From positions 1 to 64,000 of the forward strand of contig JAKAAX010000005.1 of NCBI GenBank assembly GCA_021802125.1: a stretch of DNA of 64,000 bases, read 5' to 3'. The position numbers were made by a program, and so were the translations under genes. A model generated the notes under the pieces. It did not search any database. It worked only from the letters and a program-made list of their open reading frames with translations, and had not been told where the DNA came from. The stretch comes from Thermoplasmata archaeon. Its GTDB lineage: Archaea > Thermoplasmatota > Thermoplasmata > Lutacidiplasmatales > UBA184. This document shows, in pieces, positions 37,398 through 47,546 of this stretch (within the stretch, counting starts at the first letter, position 1; every line of letters begins with the position of its first letter).

Positions 37398-38434
37398 GGG
37401 TGAGGCGTCCCGGAGGTGACGATGACCTTGATCGCTTCCTCGGTTCGGGTCGCCTGCGCGAACGCCTCTTCCGCCCGTTCGAGCGGGAACACGTGCGTCG
37501 CGAGGTCGCGTACCTTCACGCGCGAGAGGGAGACCAGTTTGAGCGCCTCGGTCGTCCCGCGCTCCGTGGTCGCGTAGGTCGGGACGATCCGGAGCCCCCG
37601 AAGGTAGAGCTGCTGCAGGTCGTAGTCGAGCCGGCCCCCCTTCTCGGGAAGTCCGAAGAGGTTCACCGTCCCTCCCCGGCGGGCAAGCCCCATCGCCTGC
37701 GCGATGGCCCGGGGCGCTCCGGTGGCCACCACCACGAGGTCCGCGCCCAGCCCGTCGGTGGCCCGGTCCAGCGAAGGTCGAAGGGTCCCTTCCTCGCGGG
37801 GGTCGAACACGAGGTCCGCCCCGCTTCTCTCGGCCGCGGCCCTCCGGAAGGGGGAGAGGTCTCCCGCCGCGATCCAACCCGCTCCCAGCGCCTTCAGGAG
37901 CCGCAGGTAGAGCAATCCGATGGGGCCGAGCCCGAGCACGACGACCTTCTGCCCTTCTCGGAAAGGCGTGGACCAGAGCCCCTCCAGGCAGCATCCCAGG
38001 GGCTCCACGAACGTGGCCTCGAGGTCGCTCACGTTCGGAGGAAGAGGGAGGACGGCCCCGGCCCTAACGTTCGTCTCGGGGACCCTGAACTTCTCCGAGA
38101 ACCCGCCCGGGTCGATGTTCGTCGATTGGTACTGGGGGCAGAAGGTCGGGGTCCCTGCCGCGCAGACGGCGCACTTCCCGCAGGCCACGTGGTGGTGGAC
38201 GAACACCCGCTCCCCCTTCCGCAGGTCCACGACGCCCTCTCCGACCTCCTCCACCACTCCGGCGGGCTCGTGGCCGATCTTCCCCGTCGCGCTGTAGTTC
38301 CCCCGGAGCTTCTCCAGGTCCGTTCCGCAGACCCCGCACGCCCGCAGGGCGACCACCAGCTCCCCGGACCCGGCGTGAGGGGGGTTGACCTCCTGGAGGA
38401 CGAGCCCCCGGGGTCCCAGAAGGGCGGACTTCAC
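37394..38434 (-). CDS. Zinc-dependent medium-chain alcohol/polyol dehydrogenase
   Basis: ACGVCGTDLEKLRGNYSATGKIGHEPAGVVEEVGEGV; HHHVACGKCAVCAAGTPTFCP; VVVLGLGPIGLLYLRLLKALGA. Confidence 0.93.
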   Translation of the reverse strand: MKSALLGPRGLVLQEVNPPHAGSGELVVALRACGVCGTDLEKLRGNYSATGKIGHEPAGVVEEVGEGVVDLRKGERVFVHHHVACGKCAVCAAGTPTFCPQYQSTNIDPGGFSEKFRVPETNVRAGAVLPLPPNVSDLEATFVEPLGCCLEGLWSTPFREGQKVVVLGLGPIGLLYLRLLKALGAGWIAAGDLSPFRRAAAERSGADLVFDPREEGTLRPSLDRATDGLGADLVVVATGAPRAIAQAMGLARRGGTVNLFGLPEKGGRLDYDLQQLYLRGLRIVPTYATTERGTTEALKLVSLSRVKVRDLATHVFPLERAEEAFAQATRTEEAIKVIVTSGTPHP

Positions 38435-38596
38435 GCCGGGCCGAAAAGGCCGGGGCTCATACCTGTTCCGGAGCGCGCGGCTCGGAGCTGAACGGGTGGT
38501 GCACCCGGGCCCCGCGCTCCGGACGGGGCGGACCCCCGTCCAAGTGTGGGCGGGGGAAGGGGAGAGGGAGCGCGGGTGGGGGAGGGTGCCGGGGTC

Positions 38597-40000
38597 CTAC
38601 GACGCTCCGACCGCCTTGAGGGCGGCCCCGATCGACTGGTCGTAGATCTCGACAGCCTCGTCGATCTCCGCTTCCTTGACGATGAGCGCCGGAATGAACC
38701 GGATGGCCGAGCGGCCGCATCCCAGGAGGACCAGGCCGCGCAGGTAGGCCTCGGTCTCCACGCGGTCGCGGAGCTTCGAGGCGTGCTCCCGGGTCCGCCG
38801 GTCCTTCACGAAGTCCGTGGCGACCATGAGGCCGAGCCCCCGGACGTCACCGATGCAGTCGTACTTTCCCTGGAGCTCCTTCAGGCGCTTCAGGAGGTAG
38901 TTCCCCTGCTTGGTCGCGTTCTCGAGCAGGTGCTCCTTCTCGAAGACCTCGAAGGTGGCGAGAGAGGAGGCGCAGGCGACGGCGTTGCCGCCGTAGGTGT
39001 TCGAGTGCGCGCCCTGGTAGGTGTAGTCGAGCTTCGCGTCGAAGACGGTGGCGCCGATCGGCATCCCGCTCCCCAGCGCCTTCGCGGTGGTGATCATGTC
39101 GGGGACCACGCCGAAGTTCTCGATGGCCCACCACTTCCCCGTGCGGCCCATGCCGGCCTGCACCTCGTCCGAGACGTGGAGGATCCCGTGGGGCTTCAGG
39201 ACCTTCTGCATCGCCTGGAAGTAGTCCTTCGGAGGAACGACGTATCCACCCTCCCCGATGACCGGTTCGCCGACAAAGGCGGCGATCTCCTCGGGCGGCA
39301 GGACCGTGTTGAAGTAGAGCTCCTCCAGGATCTTCACGCAGTGGAGGTCGCAGCTCGGGTACTCGAGCTTGTACGGACAGCGGTAGCACGTGGGTGCCGG
39401 GATGTGCACGCCGCCTCCGGCGAACGCGTTGAACCGCCGGCGCTGGGCCGGCTTGCTCGACGTGAGCGTGAGCGCGCCCATGGTGCGCCCGTGGAAGGAG
39501 CCGATGAGCCCCAGCGTGAGAGGGCGCTGGGTGTTCCAGCGCGCGAGCTTGAGCGCGGCCTCGACGCTCTCCGCCCCGGAGTTGGTGAAGAACACCTTCT
39601 TCGGGTTCTTCCCCGGGGCGATCTTCGCGAGCTTCTCCGCGAGGCGGACCTGGATCTCGTAGTAGAAGTCGGTCCCGGCGAAGTGCATGAGCTCCTGCGC
39701 CTGCTTCTGGACCGCCTGGACCACCGTCGGGTGGCAGTGGCCCGTTCCGAGGACTCCGACGCCGCTGGTGAAGTCCAGGAACCGGTTGCCGTCGACGTCC
39801 GTCACCCAGACGCCCTTGCCGCTCTGGGCGACGACGGGGGCGGTCTTCGTGGAGGTCATCAGGTACTGGGTGTCCTGCTCGACCACCGTCTTGCCCTTCG
39901 GTCCCGGGATGGGCGTCCGGATGACGACCCCACGCGATCCCTTTCGGGCCCCTTCCGCCGCCTCGGCCACAGCTACCGTCCGCTTCGCCGCCGTCGACAT
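38597..40000 (-). CDS. Class III aminotransferase (GABA/ornithine aminotransferase-like)
   Basis: FLDFTSGVGVLGTGHCHP; SFHGRTMGALTLTSSKP; DEVQAGMGRTGKWWA; ITTAKALGSGMPIGA. Confidence 0.93.
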   Translation of the reverse strand: MSTAAKRTVAVAEAAEGARKGSRGVVIRTPIPGPKGKTVVEQDTQYLMTSTKTAPVVAQSGKGVWVTDVDGNRFLDFTSGVGVLGTGHCHPTVVQAVQKQAQELMHFAGTDFYYEIQVRLAEKLAKIAPGKNPKKVFFTNSGAESVEAALKLARWNTQRPLTLGLIGSFHGRTMGALTLTSSKPAQRRRFNAFAGGGVHIPAPTCYRCPYKLEYPSCDLHCVKILEELYFNTVLPPEEIAAFVGEPVIGEGGYVVPPKDYFQAMQKVLKPHGILHVSDEVQAGMGRTGKWWAIENFGVVPDMITTAKALGSGMPIGATVFDAKLDYTYQGAHSNTYGGNAVACASSLATFEVFEKEHLLENATKQGNYLLKRLKELQGKYDCIGDVRGLGLMVATDFVKDRRTREHASKLRDRVETEAYLRGLVLLGCGRSAIRFIPALIVKEAEIDEAVEIYDQSIGAALKAVGAS

Positions 40001-40231
40001 GGCTTTACGCTCCTCGAGCGCGACGGGAAGGCCGGGGATAAAGGTTGGGCGGTCGGGGCCACCTTTGGCACGCAAAACGGAGCCCCCCGCCGCTATCCGG
40101 GTCAGGCGGGGTCACGGCGAGGTCCCCCGGTTCAGTTATATGGAGGGTGTGGATGCGCATATCTACGGACTTTTCAGGGGGGTTGAGGTCTGAAGGGATC
40201 TGGCGGTGCTTCCCCCGAGGGGGGCGCGCCC

Positions 40232-40402
40232 GTGGCGAGCGCGACGGCCCGCAATCACCTTGCCCGCTTGTGCCGAGGTTTCCTGCTCGCGAGGGAGGAG
40301 GACCCCCGCAGGGCCGAGGCGTTCCTCGTGAGCTTCCTCTCCGAGCTCGACGGCCCCAGGTCCAACGGCCCGCCCTCGGGCCCTGCTTGGCGCAGGGACT
40401 GA
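40232..40402 (+). CDS. Possible small protein (56 aa)
   Basis: GTG ORF VASATARNHLARLCRGFLLAREEDPRRAEAFLVSFLSELDGPRSNGPPSGPAWRRD; TATA-like ttatat at 40136 upstream; no homology visible. Confidence 0.3.
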   Translation: MASATARNHLARLCRGFLLAREEDPRRAEAFLVSFLSELDGPRSNGPPSGPAWRRD

Positions 40403-40417
40403 GGTCCCCCCGCCCGC

Positions 40418-41005
40418 TCAGCTTTCCTTGTCGGAGGCGGGGCCCATCCGGCCCATCTCGCGCATGCGCTCCTCGCGCCGGGTGATCTGCATCTCGCGGA
40501 TCCTGAGCTGCGCGTCGAGCTTCTTGAGCTCCCCCTCGCGCGCCTCCAGGTCCTCGTCCTTCTTCTTCGCGAACTGGAGCTTCAGGGTGAGCTCGGTGTC
40601 CTTCCGGGCCACCTCCTTCTTCGTTTCCTCGATGCGGGCCTGCTCGGTCTGCAGGAGCCCCAGCAGGTACCCGACCTGAGCTGGGCCCCCTCCTCCACCG
40701 CCTCCGCCGCCGGCGGGGGTGGTGGGAGAACGGGGAGCGACGGAGGCTGGGCTCGAAGACCCTTCTCCCCCGGAGCTGGGAGCTGGGGCGGGAGTAGGAG
40801 GTGCAGCAGGGGCCGACGGGGGGGTAGAGGGAGCCTGCCCGTGTGGGGGTTCGACGTCGGGGCGGCCGCTGGCCTCCGCGCCCTCCGCTAGGCGGAGCGC
40901 CTGGCGCAGGAGCCGGGCCACGGCCTCGAGCTTGACCGCCTCACCGCTCGGCAAGGTCCGATGCTGAGAACCCTCCGGCACTCGACTCCCTCGGTCTGCC
41001 CACAC
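40418..41005 (-). CDS. Coiled-coil protein with Pro/Gly-rich linker
   Basis: VKLEAVARLLRQALRLAEGAEA ... poly-Gly ... LQTEQARIEETKKEVARKDTELTLKLQFAKKKDEDLEAREGELKKLDAQLRIREMQITRREERMREM. Confidence 0.7.
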   Translation of the reverse strand: MWADRGSRVPEGSQHRTLPSGEAVKLEAVARLLRQALRLAEGAEASGRPDVEPPHGQAPSTPPSAPAAPPTPAPAPSSGGEGSSSPASVAPRSPTTPAGGGGGGGGGPAQVGYLLGLLQTEQARIEETKKEVARKDTELTLKLQFAKKKDEDLEAREGELKKLDAQLRIREMQITRREERMREMGRMGPASDKES

Positions 41006-41044
41006 CGGGCTGTATAGAAGAATGCTAGCTGGAACGACACCTGC

Positions 41045-44000
41045 TCACAGGCCGTCCTCGTCGTCCCCTGCGGAGGGGCCTTCGGCGCGGTCGTCCCAGG
41101 AGCTCGTGACCCCCGCCGGGAGGGAGGACCGCCCCGCCGAGGGGGCCTCGGCCGGGGGCGGGCGGTGCGAACGGTGCCTCGCGACACCCACCGCGACGAG
41201 GACCACGATCACGACCAGGAGCAGCCCCATGACCTCCAGGGCGGAGATCGGGAGGCCGAAGAGGCCCCCGCCGGAGGTGCTCTGGAGGTTGGCCGTGAGC
41301 GTCCCGTTCCCCTGGACGGTCACGATCGTCGAGGCCGCACTCGGATTGGAGACGCTGACGCCCCCGGTGGAGCTCCAGGACCGGAACGCGTACCCGGAGG
41401 GGACCGACAGCGAGACGGCGTAGCTGCTGGCCGCGACCAGCGCGGACGTTCCCGGGGTGTAGGCGGTCGAGCCGAACGTGAAGGTGGCCCCGACGCCCGA
41501 CGGCGAGGTCGAGAAGGCCACCTGGTAGAGGGTGCCGACCCCGCTCCCGAGCACGTCCAGCGAGAGCGTCCCGTTCCCGGAGATCTCGAGGAGCGTCGTG
41601 GGCGCGTTGGAGACCACCTGGACCCCGCCGGTCGTGAACCAACCGGCGAAGCTGTAACCCGGGCCCGGAAGCGCCTCGACGGGGTAGACCCCCTCGCGGA
41701 GCGTCGTCGACGAACCGCCCGCGAAGGCCGAACCGTTCACGCTCACGTTGGCCCGCCCGGTGGGGGTCACGATCACCCCCATCCCGAACAGCGAGGGCCC
41801 CGCGAACTCCGCGGTCACGTTCCCCGCTCCGCTGAGCTGGAGCACCGTGGAGGCGGAAGTGAGGCTCGTCACGGCGAGCGTGCTCGGGTTCGAGAGGTTC
41901 CATCCCGCGAAGTAGAACCCGGGGGAGGGGGTGGCGAGGAGCGCGTAGGACCCCGCCAGGAGCTGCGAGGTGGTCCCCGAGGCCGTCAGGACCCCGTTGA
42001 CGCTGAGCGTCCCAGTCCCCGGCGGCCCGGCGAGGAACTTGACGAGGACCGTCCGTCCGACGCCCACCGTGACGTTCGTGGGCGGCGTGACGGAGCGGCC
42101 CCCGAGGGCGTCCGATACCCCGACCAGGATCTGGTGGCTCCCCGGAGAGGTCCAACGGAAGGCGCAATAGGGGGTAGTGGAGCAGCTTCCGACCGGCGTT
42201 CCATCGCTCGACCACGCGTAGGCGAACGGCCCCAGGCCCCCCGTCACGGTCGCGGTCGCGTTGAGCGTCGCCCCCGCCGCGAGGCTCGCGGTGGGGGAGG
42301 GAGAGAGGGTGGCCAGGAGGGATGGGAGGACGGAGACGTTGGCGTGGGAGCTCACCGCCCGGAACCCGGTCGTGTCGTTCGCCTCGACCCAGACCTGCAA
42401 CGCACCGGCGGCGAGGGGGGTCCACGAGGCCGTGGAGGAGCTCCCGTAGGCGATCACGGTCCCCCCGGCGGCGCTGGAGAGGAACCCGTAGGAGTCGCGC
42501 GCGCCCACCCCTCCCGTCGCCACGCCCGAGAGGTTCGTTGTCACCCCCACCTCCACCTGCAGGGGGGGAGCCGGCCGGAACGACACCGTGAGAGGAGCCA
42601 CCTCGGTCACGTGGAACGGTGGGGCGGAGGCCGCTCCGCCGAGCGCGTCGGTCAGGTTGAGGAAGAGGTTCGCCCACGCCCCCGCCGGGAAGGCGACGGA
42701 GCAGTTCGAGGTGGCCTGACAGTACGGGAGCGGGGTGCCGTTCAGGGACCACTGGTAGGTGAACGGCGCCCCTCCGCCCACGAACGCGGCCCGGAACGTG
42801 TCGTTGGAACCCTGATCGACCTGGGCGGGTCCGATCCAGGATGAGAAGGAAGGGGGGGCGAGGACGGTCAGGTTCGCGTGAGGTGAGACCGACGTGCGGC
42901 CGGAAGCGTCCACGACGACGGCCCACACCGGGTAGACACCGGGGGTGCTCGCGGTGAGGTTGCACTTCGCCGCGCACGGGCTGCCCACCACGGTGAGCCC
43001 CGGGACCTGCCAGGTGACGGTGTACGGCGCGCTCCCGCCTCCGACCGCCAGACCGAGGAGCGCCGGGGTCGAGCCGATCTCGGTGCGGGTGGACGTCGGC
43101 GAAAGGATGGCGGTCAGGCCCTCGGCGACCGTCAGGTTGGTGTGCGGAGCGACCGCCACGTTGCCGTAGGAGTCGTTCACGGCCACCCAGAGCTGGTACA
43201 CCGCGGGGTGCAGCGGGGTGAACGTCGCCGTGCCCGAGGGGCCCGAGAAGAAGCTCGTCGGCGAGGCGCTTCCGTTCACGAAGAACGTGTAAGAGTTCCC
43301 GCCGGCGCCCCCGACGACCGTGGCCACGACCGCGGTTCCGACCCCGACGGTCCCCACGGCGTTCGGGGACGGAGAGACGGAGGCGGACATCGAGGGGTCG
43401 ACCGTCTCGTTGAGGTGAGCGCTCACCGCCGTGTTCCCGTACGCGTCGCGGACGTCCACCCACACCTGGTGGGACCCGACAGCCCCCCAGGAGAGCGTGC
43501 AGGAGGTCGTGGTGCAGCCCGGCTGCGCGCTCCCGTCCACGTACCAGGTGTAGGTGAGCGTGGGAGAGCCTCCCCGCTCGAGCGCGCTGAACGTCGCGCT
43601 CTTTCCGACGAGGACCACCGGCGAGGGGACCGAGGCCGAGATCGTCGGGAGCGGATGGACCCAGACGTTCCACGCGAGCGCGTTCATGGCGAGCTGCTCC
43701 CGCGGCCCGCTGGAGAGCGCGTCGACGAAGATCGTGGCGGGGTCCGCGAGGGTGGGCGGGTTCAGCAGGTCGTAGGTCAGGTACGACACTCCCCAGACCG
43801 AGACGTTGCCGGGGGAGCTCAGCGTGTTGGTGAAGCAGCGGTAGTCCACCGAAAGGTTCGTCGTCGGGTCCAGGACGAAGCCCAGGTAGATGTCGGAGAG
43901 CGTCGTGTTCGAGGCGTAGCCGTACTCGGCGGGGATCCCCGTGTCCCCTCCCGGGTACCCCGCGTTGGAGTTGCTCCCGTTCAGGCTGTGACAGTTCGCG

Positions 44001-45067
44001 AAGGTGAGGGACGAGGTCCCGGGGTACCCTCCGCCGAACTCGATCTGCGAGAAGACGTAGGTGTTGGCGTTCGCCCCGACGTTCAACGTGCGAGGGGTTC
44101 CGACGATGCCGACCCCGAAGGACATCCCCACGTCCAGGTCGGTCGGTGGCGCGGTGGTCGTCGTGAGCGCGAGGGCGGGATGGGTCGTCACGAGCACCAG
44201 GAGGTCCGAGGTCGACCAGGACTGCTCGGGGGAGAACGCGGCGGGGGCCTGGTGGAAGAACGGGGTCCACAGGTTGGGGATGGCCAGCACCACGAGCGGG
44301 GCCGCGGAGAGGAAGACGCCCTCGTCCTGGACGAAGAGGTCCCGCGACGGGGTTCCCGCGGCTCCCGAGGCTGCCCGGACCGTGAGGTTCGCTTCCAGCG
44401 AGGTCGAGTGCCCTCCGCAGGTCGACGGGCCGACGAGCAGCGCGGTCGCCCCGTCCGCCAGCTGGGCCCCGGCGTCCGGCGTCGCGGACGAGGGGTAGAG
44501 GTTCCCGGCGGAGACGTTGAAGACCTCGGAGACGAGCATCCCGCCCTCGACACCCACCAGGAGCTGGTAGGTGTCCCCCGGAGCGAGGTGGAGGGCCCAG
44601 CGGTCCTGCGCGGCCCCTCCGAAGGGGACGAGGGAGGCGTGGAACCTCCAGATGCCCGCGCTATCCTCGAGACCGGCCGACGCCCGGCTGCAGACGTCGT
44701 CCGATGCGCCGATCCCCACGGTGTAGTTGAATCCCGTGGTGTCGGGGTCGGTCGACGGGAGCGTCACGTTCCCGAGGAAGCCCACGGCCCCGCTCAGGTT
44801 CGCCCCGCGGTAATCGACGCCTCCCCACCACGGGAACGCGAGGGCGGAGGGGAGATCGCCCGCGCCACCCGACCCTCCCGACCCAACCGACCCACCCCCG
44901 GTCGTGCCGACGGTGGCAGAGCCGACGGGGAACGGCGTAGGGTGCGCTAGCGCGGGCAGGGCGGAAACGGGGGGCCAAGCGAGGAGCAGGAGGACGAGGA
45001 GCGTCGTCCCGGCGAGGGTGGACCCGTGTCTCCCCGGACCTCGGACCCGGACGGAGATAGGCCCCAA
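41045..45067 (-). CDS. Giant surface protein (1340 aa): N-terminal domain, multiple PKD-like repeats, InlB/B-repeat-like region, C-terminal TM
   Basis: Signal LLVLLLLAWPPVSALPALAHP; repeated units such as GGSPTLTYTWYVDGSAQPGCTTTSCTLSWGAVGSHQVWVDVRDAYGN; SPGFYFAGWNLSNPSTLAV; C-terminal EVMGLLLVVIVVLVAVGVARHR. Confidence 0.9.
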   Translation of the reverse strand: MGPISVRVRGPGRHGSTLAGTTLLVLLLLAWPPVSALPALAHPTPFPVGSATVGTTGGGSVGSGGSGGAGDLPSALAFPWWGGVDYRGANLSGAVGFLGNVTLPSTDPDTTGFNYTVGIGASDDVCSRASAGLEDSAGIWRFHASLVPFGGAAQDRWALHLAPGDTYQLLVGVEGGMLVSEVFNVSAGNLYPSSATPDAGAQLADGATALLVGPSTCGGHSTSLEANLTVRAASGAAGTPSRDLFVQDEGVFLSAAPLVVLAIPNLWTPFFHQAPAAFSPEQSWSTSDLLVLVTTHPALALTTTTAPPTDLDVGMSFGVGIVGTPRTLNVGANANTYVFSQIEFGGGYPGTSSLTFANCHSLNGSNSNAGYPGGDTGIPAEYGYASNTTLSDIYLGFVLDPTTNLSVDYRCFTNTLSSPGNVSVWGVSYLTYDLLNPPTLADPATIFVDALSSGPREQLAMNALAWNVWVHPLPTISASVPSPVVLVGKSATFSALERGGSPTLTYTWYVDGSAQPGCTTTSCTLSWGAVGSHQVWVDVRDAYGNTAVSAHLNETVDPSMSASVSPSPNAVGTVGVGTAVVATVVGGAGGNSYTFFVNGSASPTSFFSGPSGTATFTPLHPAVYQLWVAVNDSYGNVAVAPHTNLTVAEGLTAILSPTSTRTEIGSTPALLGLAVGGGSAPYTVTWQVPGLTVVGSPCAAKCNLTASTPGVYPVWAVVVDASGRTSVSPHANLTVLAPPSFSSWIGPAQVDQGSNDTFRAAFVGGGAPFTYQWSLNGTPLPYCQATSNCSVAFPAGAWANLFLNLTDALGGAASAPPFHVTEVAPLTVSFRPAPPLQVEVGVTTNLSGVATGGVGARDSYGFLSSAAGGTVIAYGSSSTASWTPLAAGALQVWVEANDTTGFRAVSSHANVSVLPSLLATLSPSPTASLAAGATLNATATVTGGLGPFAYAWSSDGTPVGSCSTTPYCAFRWTSPGSHQILVGVSDALGGRSVTPPTNVTVGVGRTVLVKFLAGPPGTGTLSVNGVLTASGTTSQLLAGSYALLATPSPGFYFAGWNLSNPSTLAVTSLTSASTVLQLSGAGNVTAEFAGPSLFGMGVIVTPTGRANVSVNGSAFAGGSSTTLREGVYPVEALPGPGYSFAGWFTTGGVQVVSNAPTTLLEISGNGTLSLDVLGSGVGTLYQVAFSTSPSGVGATFTFGSTAYTPGTSALVAASSYAVSLSVPSGYAFRSWSSTGGVSVSNPSAASTIVTVQGNGTLTANLQSTSGGGLFGLPISALEVMGLLLVVIVVLVAVGVARHRSHRPPPAEAPSAGRSSLPAGVTSSWDDRAEGPSAGDDEDGL

Positions 45068-45122
45068 CGCCCTTCCAACCCCTTAGCACCTACATGACTC
45101 GTTCGCCGACGCTCCGGGGAGG

Positions 45123-46034
45123 TCATCCCGGCCCGAGGAGGAGGCCCAGAAGGAGGGGAACGAGGAGCGTGAGCACCGTCCCGGAGGCCAGGGCGAGGCC
45201 TCCCGCGTCCCTGCGTCCGTAGGTCGTGACGAAGAACAGCGTCGTGTCCATGGCGGTGGCCCCCCCCGCGGCGGTCATGGCCTCCGCACCCGCCCGGCGA
45301 CCCACCGCAGGAGCGCTGACCATCGTGAAGTTCTCGCGAAGGAAGTTCGCGAGGAACGCGACCAGCCCCAGGGTGGGCCCGGCGGATTGCGAGACCAGGG
45401 GCCCCGCGAGCGTGTACCAGCCGAAGGCTCCCACGATGGCGAAGCTCGTCCTCATCGGGATCCCCATGAGCAGCGCGGCGGGGACGGCGACCGCGACGGC
45501 CGACAGCGCCGCCGCACCGAGAGGGATGGGGAGCGCGCGGAGCGCGGCGCGCGAGAGACGGATCTCCCAACCGACCTGGAAGAGCAGGAGGAGCAGGAAG
45601 ACCTCGATGAGGTCGTTCCCCCACGCGCCGGGAGGTCGGCCGAAGGACGCCACCACGTAGCCGAAGAGAAGGGCCACGAGGATCACCCCGGGGAAGAGGA
45701 GGGCATGCCAGCGCCCGCCCGGGGGTGCCGGGCCTTTAGGGGTGCCTTCGGACCCCGGGGCTCCCGGGGCCCCCCAGGCCGGTCTGCCGCCGAGGAGATA
45801 GGCGAAGAGGATGGAGGAGCCAACCAGGCCCAGAGCCAGCGCGACGGAAGGAAGGAGGACGCTCGCGGGGGAGATCGGCCCGGCTCCCTCGAGGACCATG
45901 CCCAGCGCCCCCACCAGAAGGAGGACCGTCAGCCTCGAGGTGGTCTCAAGCGGCTTCGGAGGTGCCCAACGGCGAGAGGTCAGATAACCCGCCGCGACGG
46001 CCACGTAGAGGAGCCCCTCCTCCCAACCGAGCAC
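45123..46034 (-). CDS. LysO (DUF340)-like transporter
   Basis: SFAIVGAFGWYTLAGPLVSQSAGPTLGLVAFLANFLRENFTMVSAPAVGRRAGAEAMTAAGGATAMDTTL; about 8 TM segments. Confidence 0.8.
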   Translation of the reverse strand: MLGWEEGLLYVAVAAGYLTSRRWAPPKPLETTSRLTVLLLVGALGMVLEGAGPISPASVLLPSVALALGLVGSSILFAYLLGGRPAWGAPGAPGSEGTPKGPAPPGGRWHALLFPGVILVALLFGYVVASFGRPPGAWGNDLIEVFLLLLLFQVGWEIRLSRAALRALPIPLGAAALSAVAVAVPAALLMGIPMRTSFAIVGAFGWYTLAGPLVSQSAGPTLGLVAFLANFLRENFTMVSAPAVGRRAGAEAMTAAGGATAMDTTLFFVTTYGRRDAGGLALASGTVLTLLVPLLLGLLLGPG

Positions 46035-46085
46035 GGGGGAGCCGAGGAGGGAAGGGTCTTGGGGGCTTCGGTCCGGTCTACGGGC

Positions 46086-47546
46086 TCAGGCCATCGTCAC
46101 GTAGCGGTACCGGTGGCCCGCGACGGGCTCCGGCCTCACCATGATCCCGAGGGCCGGGGTGCAGGGGTGGCTGCCCTGCAGGAGGACCGACCCGTGGTAG
46201 TTGCGGAGGACCAGGTGGATCGGCACCAGCGTCGACAGCACTGGAAGCAAGGGGTTGGGGGAGCTCGTGATGAGCACCAGGACCGCCTTGCTCTCGCGGG
46301 CCTGGACGAGGAGCTGGCCAAGCCGGGCCAGCAGCGCTTCTCCGGTCTCCGACATCAGCACGGAGAGCGTCCGCACGGAGACGTCCACCGCGGTGCGCTC
46401 CTGGAGCGTCGCGAGCAGGTCCTCCCAGACCTCGTGCGGCCGGGTGCGGGAAGGGTTGGGGAGGATGCTCAGCCGCTCCGCCATCTCCGGGTCCGGCAGC
46501 GCCGCCCGGAACCCTTGGGTGATGGTCGCCGGAGAGTGGGCGAGGTCCATGAGCAGGGAGACCTTCCATCCGTCCCGCAGCGCGCGCAGCCAGAGCGGGA
46601 AGAGCACTGCCGCGAGCGGGGTCGAGGACCCTCCCCCCTCGGACTCGGCGAGCAAGGTCTCCCCCGGCGAGATCGGTCCGATCTCCCGGTCGAGGGCAGG
46701 GATACCCAGGGAGAGGTTTCCGTGTGGGCTTGGGGGAGAGATCGCCGGATAGATCGTGGCCCCGGGGAGACTGCGCGGAGGTGGGAGCGGCGGGAGGAAC
46801 GTGAACCGGCCCTGGTCCAGAGTGAAGACCAGCCGGGCACGGGGGATGGAGTGGCCCCGGAGCTTGCGGATCTCGAGATGGCGGAGCAGCCCCGCCGACG
46901 AGGGTTCGGCGTGGAGCTCGACGACCCCGTCCGCGAGGTACTGCAGGGAGGGGGGCGCCACGCTCTCGGCGGCGAGCACGAGCGAGAAGCCCGCCGCGTG
47001 CAGCAGGGAGAGGAGGCCGTGCTCGAGGCTCGACCTCCCGAGGTCGTCCAGACCCAGGAGGTGGAGGTAGGGCTCGACGAGCCCTTCCCAGCTGTCGATG
47101 AACAGGTATCGGTGGCCCGCCCGGGCCGGAGCCTCGGCCAGCGCCCGAGCGATAGGCTCGGGGAAGTTCAGGAAGTCCCGGAGCCGGCGTCCCGCGGAGA
47201 GCGGGTCGACGGAGTCCGTCATGTGGTCCATCATGTGCAGGAGGTCCTCCTGCCGGTCGCTCGGGGGGCGCACGTCCTCCAGGTCCGCGATGCGGTCCGG
47301 GGCGAGGGACCCGACGAGCCACGGGAAGTGGTGGAGCAGGTTCCCGCGGCCCACCCGGGTCGAGACGTAGAAGGACGGGCGAGCGAGCGCCGAGAGCAGC
47401 GAGAGGGAGAGGGTGGTCTTGCCCACCCCGGGCTCCCCGGTGATCAGGAGGGTCCGGTGCTCGGGAGAGCGAAGGAAGGCGAGCAGGTCGGGGGGAGGGG
47501 AGGGTTCTCCGTCCTCCGCGGGCGCAGGTCCAGATGAGGGGAGCAT
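46086..47546 (-). CDS. KaiC/GvpD-like RecA-superfamily ATPase, two domains, second apparently degenerate
   Basis: LLITGEPGVGKTTLSLSLLSAL Walker A; YLFIDSWEGLVEPY Walker B-like; second domain PISPGETLLAESEGGGSSTPLAAVL lacks GKT. Start chosen at internal Met 47546; ORF can extend to 47609. Confidence 0.75.
   Translation of the reverse strand: MLPSSGPAPAEDGEPSPPPDLLAFLRSPEHRTLLITGEPGVGKTTLSLSLLSALARPSFYVSTRVGRGNLLHHFPWLVGSLAPDRIADLEDVRPPSDRQEDLLHMMDHMTDSVDPLSAGRRLRDFLNFPEPIARALAEAPARAGHRYLFIDSWEGLVEPYLHLLGLDDLGRSSLEHGLLSLLHAAGFSLVLAAESVAPPSLQYLADGVVELHAEPSSAGLLRHLEIRKLRGHSIPRARLVFTLDQGRFTFLPPLPPPRSLPGATIYPAISPPSPHGNLSLGIPALDREIGPISPGETLLAESEGGGSSTPLAAVLFPLWLRALRDGWKVSLLMDLAHSPATITQGFRAALPDPEMAERLSILPNPSRTRPHEVWEDLLATLQERTAVDVSVRTLSVLMSETGEALLARLGQLLVQARESKAVLVLITSSPNPLLPVLSTLVPIHLVLRNYHGSVLLQGSHPCTPALGIMVRPEPVAGHRYRYVTMA

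Noticed and set aside
39360-39420. Cys cluster CYRCPYKLEYPSCDLHC in the aminotransferase as a novel metal site
   Set aside because: A similar Cys-containing insertion is, to my recollection, common in archaeal class III aminotransferases, so not reported as novel.
38546-40186. 546-aa plus-strand ORF
   Set aside because: Antisense of the class III aminotransferase.
41025-44270. 1081-aa minus-strand ORF and the 559/602-aa plus-strand ORFs over 41-45 kb
   Set aside because: Arg/Gly/Pro-rich shadow frames of the real 1340-aa surface protein (41045-45067), caused by high GC.
45387-47537. 716-aa plus-strand ORF
   Set aside because: Antisense shadow of the LysO-like and KaiC-like genes; same artefactual composition.
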